DNA from: Rhodomicrobium sp. R_RK_3
GTDB taxonomy: Bacteria > Pseudomonadota > Alphaproteobacteria > Rhizobiales > Rhodomicrobiaceae
Direction of reading: 5' to 3'
Length of the DNA: 64,000 nt
NCBI RefSeq assembly: GCF_002198715.1
Contig: NZ_MWLK01000008.1
Span: forward strand, 62,001 to 126,000
Position numbers and translations under genes: made by a program. The notes under the pieces are model-generated. The model ran no database searches. It was not told where the DNA came from and saw only the letters and a program-made list of their open reading frames with translations. Shown here one piece after another: positions 35,130 to 43,433 of the stretch (position 1 is the first letter of the stretch; each line of letters starts with the position of its first letter).

Positions 35130-36362
35130 ATGCGTATGTCCTCCAGCCCGATATACCTCGGCGTGGTTCCTGCGCTCTCCGCACTACTCGCGGTCTTTGT
35201 CAGTGACGGCGTGGGAGCGCAGACGAACGCATCGGCTGACAGTATTCAGCCTATAAATCAGGCCGCCAATATTGCACAGCGGCACCGCACGGCGGTCGCG
35301 GCGCATCTCAGCGAGGTCTACCGCGTCCTCGTCCAGACGGACGATCGGACGCGAAGCGCCTCCGCCTTCCTTGCCAGCGGAAGCCGGATCGTCGCCACCA
35401 ATCATCACGTCATCGACGGCGGCCGAACGTTCCAGATCGGCTATGTGGAGGAGAGCGGCAGGCTCCGCCGGGTGCCGCTACGGCTGCTTGCGAGTTTCCC
35501 GCAGAAGGATCTCGCTCTGCTCGAGGCCATGTCCGACCTTCCCGGCCAGGCGATGTCCGTCGTCGTGGAAGATCCCGAGCCGGCGTCCGACCTCTTCGCC
35601 ATCGGCTTCCCGGCCGCCGCCGATGTCAGGAACGAGGTGCCGGTCGCCGACGAGCAGGACCCGAATTTCTTCCGCCCTTCGGTGGTCCGGGGCGCCGTCT
35701 CGCGCATCATCAAGGGCAACTGGCAGCAGACGCGCTTGCAGCACCAGACGCCGATCAGCGTGGGATATAGCGGAGGACCATTGCTCAATGACGCTGGGGC
35801 CGTCGTGGGCATCAGCACCTCCATCAGCAACGACGCGAACGGGATTTCCTACGGTGCGCTCGGGGAAGATCTGGCGCGGCTGCTCGGGGCCTGCGGTCTG
35901 CCGGTGCGCACCATTCCGGAAACGGCGAACGGGATCGCCGGCCAGAAATCGGCCAGCCTCGCGGCGGCCCCCGCGCTGACCGACATTGCATCGGCCCGGC
36001 CGGAGCACGAAGCGCTTCGGGCCAAGGGCTACCGCCTGCTGCGCGAAGGCAATGTCGCCGCCGCGCGCGCCACCTTCGAGCTGCTGGCCTCGCGCTATCA
36101 GCTCGCGGAGGGCTACGCCGGCCTTGCCGCCACCTACGATCCCAATTTCCTGAGGGGAATGGCCGTCGTCGGGCTGGAGGGCGATTTTGCCAAAGCGGGC
36201 GAGCTCTACGCCAAGGCCCGGAGCCTCGGCGGGGTGAGGACGTCCAGCGGGCAGGTGGCCGCCATCGGGAGTGAGGCCCAGCGCTGCCAACGCAGCCTCT
36301 GCATCCTCATCGACGGCGGGACGCAAGCGCGCTTGTCCTGTGAACCGGCGCCGGCAAGGTAA
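35130..36362 (+). CDS. Secreted trypsin-like serine protease with helical-repeat C-terminus
   Basis: A 410-residue protein with a signal peptide (about 1-31, ending GVGA-Q). The protease domain (about 55-270) has His in VATNHHVIDGG, Asp in QKDLALLEA and Ser in SVGYSGGPLL, the trypsin/HtrA-like triad. There is no PDZ domain; instead the last 130 residues hold TPR/Sel1-like helical pairs (KGYRLLREGNVAAARATFELLA, GDFAKAGELYAKARSLG). It should act in the periplasm. Its protease fold matches that in the trypsin-FHA protein at 17808-19106, and the A/T-rich promoter region resembles those of the signalling island, so it may belong to the same network. Starts at 35130 or 35136 are equally possible. 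Confidence 0.83.
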   Translation: MRMSSSPIYLGVVPALSALLAVFVSDGVGAQTNASADSIQPINQAANIAQRHRTAVAAHLSEVYRVLVQTDDRTRSASAFLASGSRIVATNHHVIDGGRTFQIGYVEESGRLRRVPLRLLASFPQKDLALLEAMSDLPGQAMSVVVEDPEPASDLFAIGFPAAADVRNEVPVADEQDPNFFRPSVVRGAVSRIIKGNWQQTRLQHQTPISVGYSGGPLLNDAGAVVGISTSISNDANGISYGALGEDLARLLGACGLPVRTIPETANGIAGQKSASLAAAPALTDIASARPEHEALRAKGYRLLREGNVAAARATFELLASRYQLAEGYAGLAATYDPNFLRGMAVVGLEGDFAKAGELYAKARSLGGVRTSSGQVAAIGSEAQRCQRSLCILIDGGTQARLSCEPAPAR

Positions 36363-36369
36363 GCGACGG

Positions 36370-37122
36370 TCAATCCCGGCCGAAGACGCGCGGGCGCAGG
36401 CCGGCGTGGAACCAGGTGATCATCGAATAGATGTCATAGACCGGCAGTCCGACGGCGGCCCGGAGGGCGGCGGCATAGGGCGGCATGTTGGTGCATTCGA
36501 GCACGATGGCGCCGACTTCCGGATGCCCGGCGACCAGCGCCTTGCCGGCTTCCACGACATCCTGCTCGGCGAGCGCGATGTCCATGTCGTCCTTCTCGGC
36601 CTTGATCAGGACGCGGAAGAACTCCTGGCCGTGCTCGGTGCCGGCGACGGGCGTGTCGAGGGGGACGCCCGCGCTTCGCAGATGCGCCGGGCTCAGCGTC
36701 CCGCCGCAGACGGTGACGATGCCGACGCGCTTGCCCGGCGGCAAGGTCGCCTGCACCCAAGGCACTTGCATCAGCGACGAGGTCGCGACCGGCACGCGGG
36801 CCGCGGCGGCGAGCTCCTGCTGGAACAGTGCGAGGAAGCCGCAATTGGTGGTGATCGCCTCCGCGCCAAGGCTGACGAGGTCCTGGGCGGCTTCGATGAA
36901 GTCGGGCAGCAGACCGGCTGCGCCTTGCAGCACGACTTTCTCGGGGCTGGCGCCGCGCACCACCCGGTAGAGCACCGGGAACGGCCATGTCGAGGCATTG
37001 CCCATGTCGCCGGGGATGCGCGGAAAGCGGGCCTCCAGCATCAGGATGCCGAGCGGCGCGCCGTAGACGGCCTTGCCGCCCTTGGCGATGCGGGCGGCGG
37101 GGGAGGGCGGATGAGCGGTCAT
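36370..37122 (-). CDS. Aspartate/glutamate racemase family protein
   Basis: A 250-residue protein of the Asp/Glu/hydantoin racemase superfamily. Both catalytic cysteines are visible, Cys94 in ITTNCGFLALFQ and Cys210 in IVLECTNMPPY, each in its expected family motif. Such enzymes interconvert amino-acid enantiomers or racemise hydantoins and related acids without a cofactor. It is the third gene of a minus-strand unit after a D-2-hydroxyacid dehydrogenase and a D-amino-acid-dehydrogenase-like flavoprotein, which fits handling of both enantiomers of one compound. A convergent protease gene ends 7 bases away. Confidence 0.82.
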   Translation of the reverse strand: MTAHPPSPAARIAKGGKAVYGAPLGILMLEARFPRIPGDMGNASTWPFPVLYRVVRGASPEKVVLQGAAGLLPDFIEAAQDLVSLGAEAITTNCGFLALFQQELAAAARVPVATSSLMQVPWVQATLPPGKRVGIVTVCGGTLSPAHLRSAGVPLDTPVAGTEHGQEFFRVLIKAEKDDMDIALAEQDVVEAGKALVAGHPEVGAIVLECTNMPPYAAALRAAVGLPVYDIYSMITWFHAGLRPRVFGRD

Positions 37123-37145
37123 AGCCGGGTCCAGTCGAAGGCAGG

Positions 37146-38435
37146 TCAGAGGAAGCGCTTCGGGTCGAAGGCCCCGAGCGGAATTTCCGGCTCGCGCGCC
37201 GCAATGAGCTGGGCGACGAGGCGGCCGGTGCGGGCCGAGCTCACCAGTCCGACATGGCCGTGGCCGAAGGCGTAGACCACATCGCGGCTGGCGCGCGCAT
37301 GGCCGATGCATGGGCGGCCATCCGGCATGCTCGGACGGTGGCCGAGCCAGACGCGGATTTTTTCCGGCGGCAAGTCCTTGGGCAAATTCGGGAACATGCT
37401 GATTAAGTGATCGCGCAGGATATCGGCGCGGCGCCAATCGGGAGCGGCGTCGAGACCGGCGATCTCCACCTGCCCGGCGCCCCGCAGCCCCTTGTTCATC
37501 CTGCTGGCCACCATCTTCGTATCCGACGCCATGACCGGCGTGCGCGGGCCGGTGCCCGCATCCTCGATCATGACATGGTAGCCGCGCTCGGTCTCGAGCG
37601 GCAGCCGGTCGCCGATGGAGGCGCAGAGCGGCTTGGAGCGTGCGCCCGCCGCCACGACCACGGCATCGCAGGCGATCTCGCCGTCGCCGGTGACGACGGC
37701 TTTCACGCGGCCGCCTTCGAGCTTGAGCCCCGTAGCCCTGGCCGAAACGAAGGCCGCGCCCAGTTCGCCGGCATAACGCGCCAGTCCGGCGACATAGGCG
37801 CCCGGATCGCGGCAGCGCCCGGCCTCCTCGACCAGCACGCCGAATTTGTAGCGCCGATGCAGTTCCGGCTCGCGCTGGCGCATCTCGTCCTCGGAGAGTT
37901 CCAGCCATTCGATGCCGACGCGCTTGCGGATGCCCCAGGCCAGCTTGTCGGCCTCGAAATCGGCGCGCGACGGGTAGATATGCATCAGGCCCTGATGTTC
38001 GATCAGCGCGCTGAGCCCAGCCTCGGCGGCGAGCGCCTTGTGCAGGAGCGGCGCGTCCCGCAGCAGATTGCGCAGCGCCCGCGCCGTCTCCTCGACTTTC
38101 GCCTCGGTCCAGCCGGACCAGAGATATCGCGCCAGCCAGGGCAGCGCTCTGGGCAGATAGGACCAGCGGATCGCCAGCGGCCCGAGCGGGTCCATCAGGA
38201 ATTTCGGCAGCTTCTTCCAGACGCCGGGCTCGGCGGGCGGGATCACCGAATGCGATGACAGCCAGCCGGCATTGCCGTAGCTCGCCGCCTGCTCGCCGCC
38301 GGGCGTGCCAGGGTCGATGATGGTGACGCGGTGGCCGTCGCGCAGCAGCTCGATGGCGCTGATGACGCCGATGGCCCCGGCTCCGATGATGGCGACGTGA
38401 CGGCCGCCCGCCGCACTCACGCCGGTGGCGCTCAC
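37146..38435 (-). CDS. FAD-dependent D-amino-acid dehydrogenase-like oxidoreductase
   Basis: A 429-residue DAO-superfamily flavoprotein. The FAD dinucleotide-binding motif VAIIGAGAIGVISAIELLRDG is near residue 14, followed by IIDPGTPGGEQAASYGNAGWLS, which is characteristic of DadA-type dehydrogenases. The C-terminus has GHRPSMPDGRPCIG and AFGHGHVGLVSSARTGRLVA, closing the FAD site. It would deaminate a D-amino acid or related amine to a keto acid. Translation appears to begin at a GTG (38435) that overlaps the stop of the upstream dehydrogenase as GTGA, so the two are translationally coupled; no ATG is available near the expected N-terminus. Confidence 0.85.
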   Translation of the reverse strand: MSATGVSAAGGRHVAIIGAGAIGVISAIELLRDGHRVTIIDPGTPGGEQAASYGNAGWLSSHSVIPPAEPGVWKKLPKFLMDPLGPLAIRWSYLPRALPWLARYLWSGWTEAKVEETARALRNLLRDAPLLHKALAAEAGLSALIEHQGLMHIYPSRADFEADKLAWGIRKRVGIEWLELSEDEMRQREPELHRRYKFGVLVEEAGRCRDPGAYVAGLARYAGELGAAFVSARATGLKLEGGRVKAVVTGDGEIACDAVVVAAGARSKPLCASIGDRLPLETERGYHVMIEDAGTGPRTPVMASDTKMVASRMNKGLRGAGQVEIAGLDAAPDWRRADILRDHLISMFPNLPKDLPPEKIRVWLGHRPSMPDGRPCIGHARASRDVVYAFGHGHVGLVSSARTGRLVAQLIAAREPEIPLGAFDPKRFL

Positions 38436-39367
38436 CGTCCGGTCGCCGCGATGCGGCGGCAATGGTCGAGGGCGGCGTTGATGAGATTGTCGCTGGCCTC
38501 CGGCGTGCGGAAGGCGGAATGGGCCGACAGCGTGACGTTCTCCAGCGTCGTCAGCACGTGCCCGGCGGGCATCGGCTCCACGGCGAAGACGTCGAGCCCG
38601 GCATGGCGGATGTGGCCGCTGCGCAGCGCCGCGATCATCGCATCCTCGTCGACCAGCGCGCCGCGCGCCGTATTCACCAGAATGACGCCCGGTTTCATGC
38701 CGGCGATGCGCTTGGCGGAGATGAGGCCCTTGGTCTCGTCGTTCAGAAGCAGATGCAGCGAGATCACGTCGCTTTCCGCGAGCACCTGCTCGAGCGGCAG
38801 GAACGCGACCCCCGGATGGCGTTTCGGGCTGCGGTTCCAGGCCACCACCTTCATTCCGCAGCCGCCGGCCATGCGGGCGACCTCCGCCGCGATGCCGCCG
38901 AAGCCGATCAGGCCGATGGTCTTGCCGGTCAGCTCGACGCCATCCGTGCGCACCCAGTGGCCGGCGCGCATCTGGCGGTCCATGCGGGCAAAACCCTTGG
39001 CGGCGGCCCACATCAGCGCCACCGCGCATTCCGCGACCGCCGTGTCGCCATACCCCTTGATGAGATGCACGGTGATGCCGCGCCCGGCCAGTTCCTCGGG
39101 GTTCATGTAGCTGCGCGCGCCGGTGCCGAGGAAGACGACATGCTTGAGGCCGGGGCATTCCGCCGCAACCGGGGTCGGCAGATGGGTGTGGTCGATGATG
39201 GCGATCTCGGCATCGCCAATGACGGCGGGAAGCGCGTCCGGCTTCACGTCCGGATTGCGGTTGATGACAAGGTCCGGATCTCCCGCGTGCCACAGCTTTT
39301 CCGCGACGGCGGCGAGGGTATCGTTGGCGTCGGCGAATACGGCCCGCAAGGCAATCCTCTCCTTCAA
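38432..39367 (-). CDS. D-2-hydroxyacid dehydrogenase (NAD-dependent)
   Basis: A 311-residue enzyme of the D-isomer-specific 2-hydroxyacid dehydrogenase family. The NAD-binding motif is GKTIGLIGFGGIAAEVARMAG (about residue 150). The catalytic Arg is in NTARGALVDEDAM, and SAHSAFRTPEA holds the catalytic His. It should interconvert 2-keto acids and D-2-hydroxy acids. It is the first gene of a three-gene unit with the DadA-like oxidase and racemase, and faces the TRAP transporter across a 294-bp spacer. Together they suggest that a hydroxy or amino acid taken up by the transporter is oxidised here. Confidence 0.86.
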   Translation of the reverse strand: MKERIALRAVFADANDTLAAVAEKLWHAGDPDLVINRNPDVKPDALPAVIGDAEIAIIDHTHLPTPVAAECPGLKHVVFLGTGARSYMNPEELAGRGITVHLIKGYGDTAVAECAVALMWAAAKGFARMDRQMRAGHWVRTDGVELTGKTIGLIGFGGIAAEVARMAGGCGMKVVAWNRSPKRHPGVAFLPLEQVLAESDVISLHLLLNDETKGLISAKRIAGMKPGVILVNTARGALVDEDAMIAALRSGHIRHAGLDVFAVEPMPAGHVLTTLENVTLSAHSAFRTPEASDNLINAALDHCRRIAATGR

Positions 39368-39454
39368 AGGCCGCGTCGCCCGGCAGCGCGCGGCGTGTTT
39401 CGGATTTTTATACGGAGTTGCATTTGGATTCTAAGCCTTTTTCCGGGCCTGCGC

Positions 39455-39471
39455 TGCCTAGATTTTAGGCA
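39455..39471. promoter_or_regulatory. Inverted repeat between the dehydrogenase and TRAP operons
   Basis: Perfect 6-bp arms TGCCTA and TAGGCA around GATTT, near the middle of the divergent 39368-39661 spacer. The 17-bp size suits a GntR- or LysR-type dimer. A related half-site (CTAAGCC) lies at 39431-39437. No regulator gene is adjacent. Confidence 0.45.
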
Positions 39472-39661
39472 TTCGCGCCGGTGCGCCGTGCCGCCGTGGG
39501 GTCTCCGGCCCGTCCGCCTTTTCCGCCTGTGGCAGACCGTGGCGCTTTGATGTTATTCATTCGACAATGGGGCGAGGCGAAGTTGGCAACATGCTTGCAT
39601 CCGGCAATGCATTGACCGCAAAGAGCTTTGTCTGGGAGCGGGCCGCATCGGAGGGGATGGC

Positions 39662-40237
39662 ATGACGGATGACGCTGGCGAGGAGGCCTCGCTGTTGCGG
39701 CGGGCGCTGGACGCGCTCTATCTCGGCGCGGGCTGGCTGGCCGGAGCCTTCCTGATCGTGATCTTCCTCTTGATGATGGGCCTGTCGATCGGCCGCCAGA
39801 TCGGCATCAACATCCCCGCCGGCGATGAATTCACCGCCTGGTCGATGGCCGCGATGGCGTTTCTCGGTCTCGCCCACACCTTCAAATCCGGCGATATGAT
39901 CCGCGTCGGCCTCATCACCGAGCGGCTGACCGGGCGCACCAAGCAGGTGTTCGAGATCGGGGCCTTGCTGATCGCCCTCGCCTTCACCGGCTATTTCACC
40001 TGGTACGCCTTCGGCTTCACCTATTATTCCTGGCTGACCAACGACGTCGCGCAGGGTGTCGTGCCGCTGCCGCTCTGGATCCCGCAGACATCCTATTGCG
40101 CCGGGCTGGCGCTGCTCGCCATCGCCATTCTCGATGAGCTGGTGCATGTGCTGCGCGGGCACCTGCCACGCTACGAGAAGGAGCCTCCCCGGACCGCCGA
40201 AGAGGTCGTCGAGCGCGCCGTGCAGAGTGCGGTGTAA
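39662..40237 (+). CDS. dctQ: TRAP transporter small permease (DctQ type)
   Basis: A 191-residue inner-membrane protein with four transmembrane helices (LGAGWLAGAFLIVIFLLMMGLS; FTAWSMAAMAFLGLAHTF; ALLIALAFTGYFTWYAF; YCAGLALLAIAILDELV). The segment DEFTAWSMAAMAFLGLAHTFKSGDMIRV is the DctQ family signature. It pairs with DctM to form the membrane part of a tripartite sodium-driven importer. The dctM gene begins after three bases. Confidence 0.9.
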   Translation: MTDDAGEEASLLRRALDALYLGAGWLAGAFLIVIFLLMMGLSIGRQIGINIPAGDEFTAWSMAAMAFLGLAHTFKSGDMIRVGLITERLTGRTKQVFEIGALLIALAFTGYFTWYAFGFTYYSWLTNDVAQGVVPLPLWIPQTSYCAGLALLAIAILDELVHVLRGHLPRYEKEPPRTAEEVVERAVQSAV

Positions 40238-40240
40238 CCG

Positions 40241-41557
40241 ATGATGTCCGGTGTGCAGCTTCTCGAAATCACCCTCATCCTGTTCGGCGTGCTGACCGTG
40301 CTGCTCGCCGGCGGTGTCTGGATCGCCATCAGCCTGCTGGCGGTCGGCTGGCTCGGCATGCTGTTTGTCGGCGGCATCCCGCCCGGACAGGTGCTCGCGA
40401 CGACCGTCTGGGGCGGCAGCGCCTCCTGGGAGCTGGCCGCGCTGCCGCTCTTCATCTGGATGGGCGAAATCCTCTACCGCACGAAACTGTCGGAGGAGAT
40501 GTTCCGCGGCCTCGCGCCCTGGCTCGACCGCATCCCCGGGCGGCTGATGCACGTCAACGTGCTGGCCTCCGGCCTGTTCGGCTCGGTCTCCGGCTCCTCC
40601 GCCGCCACTTGCGCGACAGTCGCCAAGATCGCCCTGCCGGAGCTGAAGAAGCGCGGCTATGACGAGATGCTGAGTCTGGGCTCGCTGGCGGGCGCCGGGA
40701 CGCTCGGCATCCTGATCCCGCCCTCGATCACCATGGTGATCTATGCCGTCGCGGCCAATGTCTCGATCATCCAGCTTTTCCTGGCGGGCTTCCTGCCCGG
40801 CTTCCTGGTGATGGCGCTCTATTCCGGCTACATCGCCGGCTGGTCCGTCATCAACAAAGACAAGATGCCGCCGCCGGAGCCGACCACCACCTTCCGGGAA
40901 AAGCTGCGCGCCTCCACCAACCTCATCCCGCTGACGCTGCTGATCGCACTTGTCTTCGTCGCGCTGCTTCTCGGCTGGGCGACGGCGACGGAATGCGCCG
41001 CCTGGGGTGTGTTCGGCTCGCTCGCCATCGCCTGGTGGGGCGGCGTGCTCGACCGCCAGTCCTTCTGGGCGAGCGTCATGGGCACGACGCGCGTCACCTG
41101 CATGATCATGCTGATCCTCGCCGGCGCCGCCTTCATGAAGCAGTCGATGGGCTATACCGGCATTCCGGCTGCGCTTGCCGCCTGGGTCGACGGGCTGGGC
41201 CTCGGGCCATATGGGCTGATCACCGCCCTGACCATCATGTACATCCTGCTCGGCACCGCGCTCGACGGCATCTCGATGATCGTGCTGACCACGGCCATTG
41301 TGCTGCCGATGGTGCAGAAGGCGGGCTTCGACCTCGTCTGGTTCGGCATCTTCGTCGTGCTGATCGTCGAGATGGCGGAGGTCTCCCCGCCGGTCGGCTT
41401 CAACCTGTTCGTGCTGCAGACCATGAGCGGGCATGATTCCAACACGGTGGCGCTCGCCGCGCTGCCGTTCTTTTTCCTGCTGGTCGTCGCCGTCGCCCTC
41501 ATCACCATCTTCCCGCAGATCGTGATGTGGCTGCCGCAATATGCCTTTCCCGGATGA
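40241..41557 (+). CDS. dctM: TRAP transporter large permease (DctM type)
   Basis: A 438-residue polytopic protein with about 12 hydrophobic segments. Family motifs are visible: LPLFIWMGEIL, VNVLASGLFGSVSGSSAATCATVAKIALPELKKRGYD, GAGTLGILIPPSITMVIY and a second half with IYILLGTALDGISMIVLTTAIVLP-like helices and EVSPPVGFNLFVLQ. It is the substrate-translocating subunit, driven by sodium. It is followed after 47 bases by the binding-protein gene. Confidence 0.94.
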   Translation: MMSGVQLLEITLILFGVLTVLLAGGVWIAISLLAVGWLGMLFVGGIPPGQVLATTVWGGSASWELAALPLFIWMGEILYRTKLSEEMFRGLAPWLDRIPGRLMHVNVLASGLFGSVSGSSAATCATVAKIALPELKKRGYDEMLSLGSLAGAGTLGILIPPSITMVIYAVAANVSIIQLFLAGFLPGFLVMALYSGYIAGWSVINKDKMPPPEPTTTFREKLRASTNLIPLTLLIALVFVALLLGWATATECAAWGVFGSLAIAWWGGVLDRQSFWASVMGTTRVTCMIMLILAGAAFMKQSMGYTGIPAALAAWVDGLGLGPYGLITALTIMYILLGTALDGISMIVLTTAIVLPMVQKAGFDLVWFGIFVVLIVEMAEVSPPVGFNLFVLQTMSGHDSNTVALAALPFFFLLVVAVALITIFPQIVMWLPQYAFPG

Positions 41558-41604
41558 CGGGCAGGCAGGATGATGTTCAATCGCACCATATGAAGGAGAG
41601 TCAT

Positions 41605-42588
41605 ATGCCGATCACCCGACGCCTCGCCCTCGCGGCGGCCGTCTTCCTGGCCGCCGGAGCGACCGCGGCCAGCGCGCAGACGGTCTGGAACCTGCCGGCC
41701 GCCTATCCCGCCGATAACCCGCATTCGGAAAATCTCGCCGCCTTCGCCAAGGACGTCGAAGCGGCGACAGGCGGCAAGCTCAAGATCACCGTCCACGCCA
41801 ATGCCTCGCTGTTCAAGGCGCCGGAAATCAAGCGCGCCGTCGCGACCGGACAGGCGCAGATCGGCGAAGTGCTGCTTTCGATCCACGAGAACGAGGACCC
41901 GGTGTTCGGCGTCGACGTGGTGCCGTTCCTGGCGACCAGCTTCGCGGATTCGATGAAGCTCTACAAAGTGTCGAAGCCCGCGATCGAGAAGAAGCTGGCC
42001 TCGCAAGGGCTGATGCTGCTGTTCACCGTGCCCTGGGCGCCGCAGGGCGTCTACACCAAGAAGGAGCTGAAGACGGTCGACGACATGAAGGGCCTGAAAT
42101 GGCGGGCCTATAATGTCGGCACCTCGCGCATCGGCGAGCTGGTCGGCGCGCAGCCGGTGACCATCCAGGCGGCCGAGCTGCCGCAGGCGCTGGCGACCGG
42201 CGTGGTGAACGCCTTCATGTCCTCGGGCGGCACGGGCTACGACTCCAAGGTCTGGGAATCGCTGACCTATTTCTACGACGCGCAGGCCTGGATCCCGAAG
42301 AACGCCACCTTCGTCAACAAGGCGGCATTCGACGCCCTCGACGCCCCGACGAAAGAGGCCCTGCTGACATCCGCCGCCGCCGCCGAAGCGCGCGGCTGGA
42401 AGCTGTGGGGTGAGAAGGCGACCTGGTATCTCGACCAGCTCAAGCTCAAGGGCATGAAGGTCGAAGCGCCCTCGCCCGCCCTGATGGATGGTTTTAAGAA
42501 GATCGGCGACACGCTCACCGCCGACTGGCTGAAGCGCGCCGGCCCCGACGGACAAGCCATCATCGACGCCTATAAGAAGGGGAGCTGA
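41605..42588 (+). CDS. dctP: TRAP transporter substrate-binding protein (DctP type)
   Basis: A 327-residue periplasmic protein. The signal peptide (about 1-25, ending SASA-Q) is followed by the DctP fold; the substrate-carboxylate Arg is in MKGLKWRAYN, and LFTVPWAPQGVYTKKEL and AQPVTIQAAELPQALATGVVNAFMSSGG are family blocks. It delivers a carboxylated solute to DctQM. The divergent dehydrogenase/oxidase/racemase unit suggests an amino or hydroxy acid, but the ligand is not proven. AAGGAG precedes the ATG at 41605 by about 7 bases; an upstream ATG in the frame lies inside dctM. Confidence 0.92.
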   Translation: MPITRRLALAAAVFLAAGATAASAQTVWNLPAAYPADNPHSENLAAFAKDVEAATGGKLKITVHANASLFKAPEIKRAVATGQAQIGEVLLSIHENEDPVFGVDVVPFLATSFADSMKLYKVSKPAIEKKLASQGLMLLFTVPWAPQGVYTKKELKTVDDMKGLKWRAYNVGTSRIGELVGAQPVTIQAAELPQALATGVVNAFMSSGGTGYDSKVWESLTYFYDAQAWIPKNATFVNKAAFDALDAPTKEALLTSAAAAEARGWKLWGEKATWYLDQLKLKGMKVEAPSPALMDGFKKIGDTLTADWLKRAGPDGQAIIDAYKKGS

Positions 42589-42655
42589 TGTCCTCGCAGC
42601 GGGGCAGTTTCAGACGGAAAAACAGACGCCCGTAATCCAATCCGCAGCCGAGTCG

Positions 42656-42951
42656 CCTCTCCCAAGGGGAGAGGGTTAGGGTGAGGGGGTAATCCCTCTC
42701 GGTAGGGCAGGGCGTCGCCACACGGAGAGGCATTACCCCCTCACCCGGCACGCTGTCGCGTGCCGCCCTCTCCCCATGAAGACCTTTGCAAAACTTCGAT
42801 TCCTTCGCCCTGGCCGTTAGAGCCGGGGCCCACTCGCCTCTCCACTTGCCGCAGCAATAGCGGAATATGATTGGGTCCCGGCTCGGCCTGACGGCCGTCC
42901 GGGACGACGGGGAGAGAACCTTCGATACGCAACCTTCTCCCATGGGAGAGG
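42656..42951. repeat. Nested inverted repeats in the spacer between dctP and arsR
   Basis: The 479-bp spacer (42589-43067) has no gene but several palindromes. CCTCTCCC-AA-GGGGAGAGG lies at 42656-42674. A perfect 15-nt inverted repeat (42679-42693 with 42732-42746) is nested inside GGGGAGAGGG (42666-42675) / CCCTCTCCCC (42766-42775). A further palindrome, CTTCTCCCATGGGAGAGG, lies near 42931-42949. The left ones may also end dctP transcription. The pattern resembles dispersed intergenic repeat elements (BIME/MITE type). Confidence 0.6.
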
Positions 42952-43047
42952 GCTGGGTGCGCCTCTCCATCTCATGCGTTTTTCTAAGGTCCGCGACGCG
43001 ATCCCTCGGTGCAGTATCTTTCCTGCGCCGCCTTGACTTTCAGCCCC

Positions 43048-43073
43048 AATCATTCAATGATCGTTGAATGATT
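43048..43073. promoter_or_regulatory. Putative ArsR operator overlapping the arsR start codon
   Basis: A perfect inverted repeat of 10-bp arms, AATCATTCAA and TTGAATGATT, around TGATCG. Its size and A/T-rich sequence fit ArsR-family operators. The right arm contains the arsR ATG (43068), so repressor binding would cover the start and the transcript may be nearly leaderless. Confidence 0.8.
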
Positions 43074-43433
43074 GAACCATTGGACGATAAACAGGCCGTC
43101 ACGGCGCTGACGGCGCTGGCGCAGGAGCACCGGCTCAAAATCTTCCGGATGCTGGTGCGGCGTGGCCCCTCCGGCCTGTCGGCGGGGGAGATCGGCCACG
43201 AGGCCGGCATCAGCCCGACCAGCACCTCGTTCCATCTCAAGGAGCTCGAGCGCGCCGGGCTGTTGCGGTCTGCGCGCGACGGGCGCTTCATCCGCTACGC
43301 CGTCAATATCGATGCGATGCGGCAATTGCTGGAGTTCCTGACCGAGGATTGCTGCCAGGGCAGTCCGGAGATTTGCGGCAGCGTCTTCGCCACCGCCAAG
43401 GCGCTTTGCGGCTCCCGAGGAGAAAAGCCATGA
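43068..43433 (+). CDS. arsR: ArsR-family repressor of the arsenic operon
   Basis: A 121-residue winged-helix repressor. The DNA-binding domain spans about residues 10-90: LAQEHRLKIFRMLVRRG, LSAGEIGHEAGISPTSTSFHLKELERAGLL and the wing RDGRFIRYAVN. A C-terminal cysteine set (DCCQGSPEICGSVF, plus Cys in ALCGS) would form the As(III) site, as in ArsR proteins with C-terminal cysteine pairs. It should repress its own operon until arsenite binds. A perfect palindrome overlaps the start codon. The arsC start overlaps the arsR stop (ATGA). Confidence 0.92.
   Translation: MIEPLDDKQAVTALTALAQEHRLKIFRMLVRRGPSGLSAGEIGHEAGISPTSTSFHLKELERAGLLRSARDGRFIRYAVNIDAMRQLLEFLTEDCCQGSPEICGSVFATAKALCGSRGEKP

Noticed and set aside
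42589-43067. CRISPR array in the palindrome-rich spacer
   Set aside because: Repeats are inverted and irregularly spaced, not direct repeats with spacers, and no cas gene is present.
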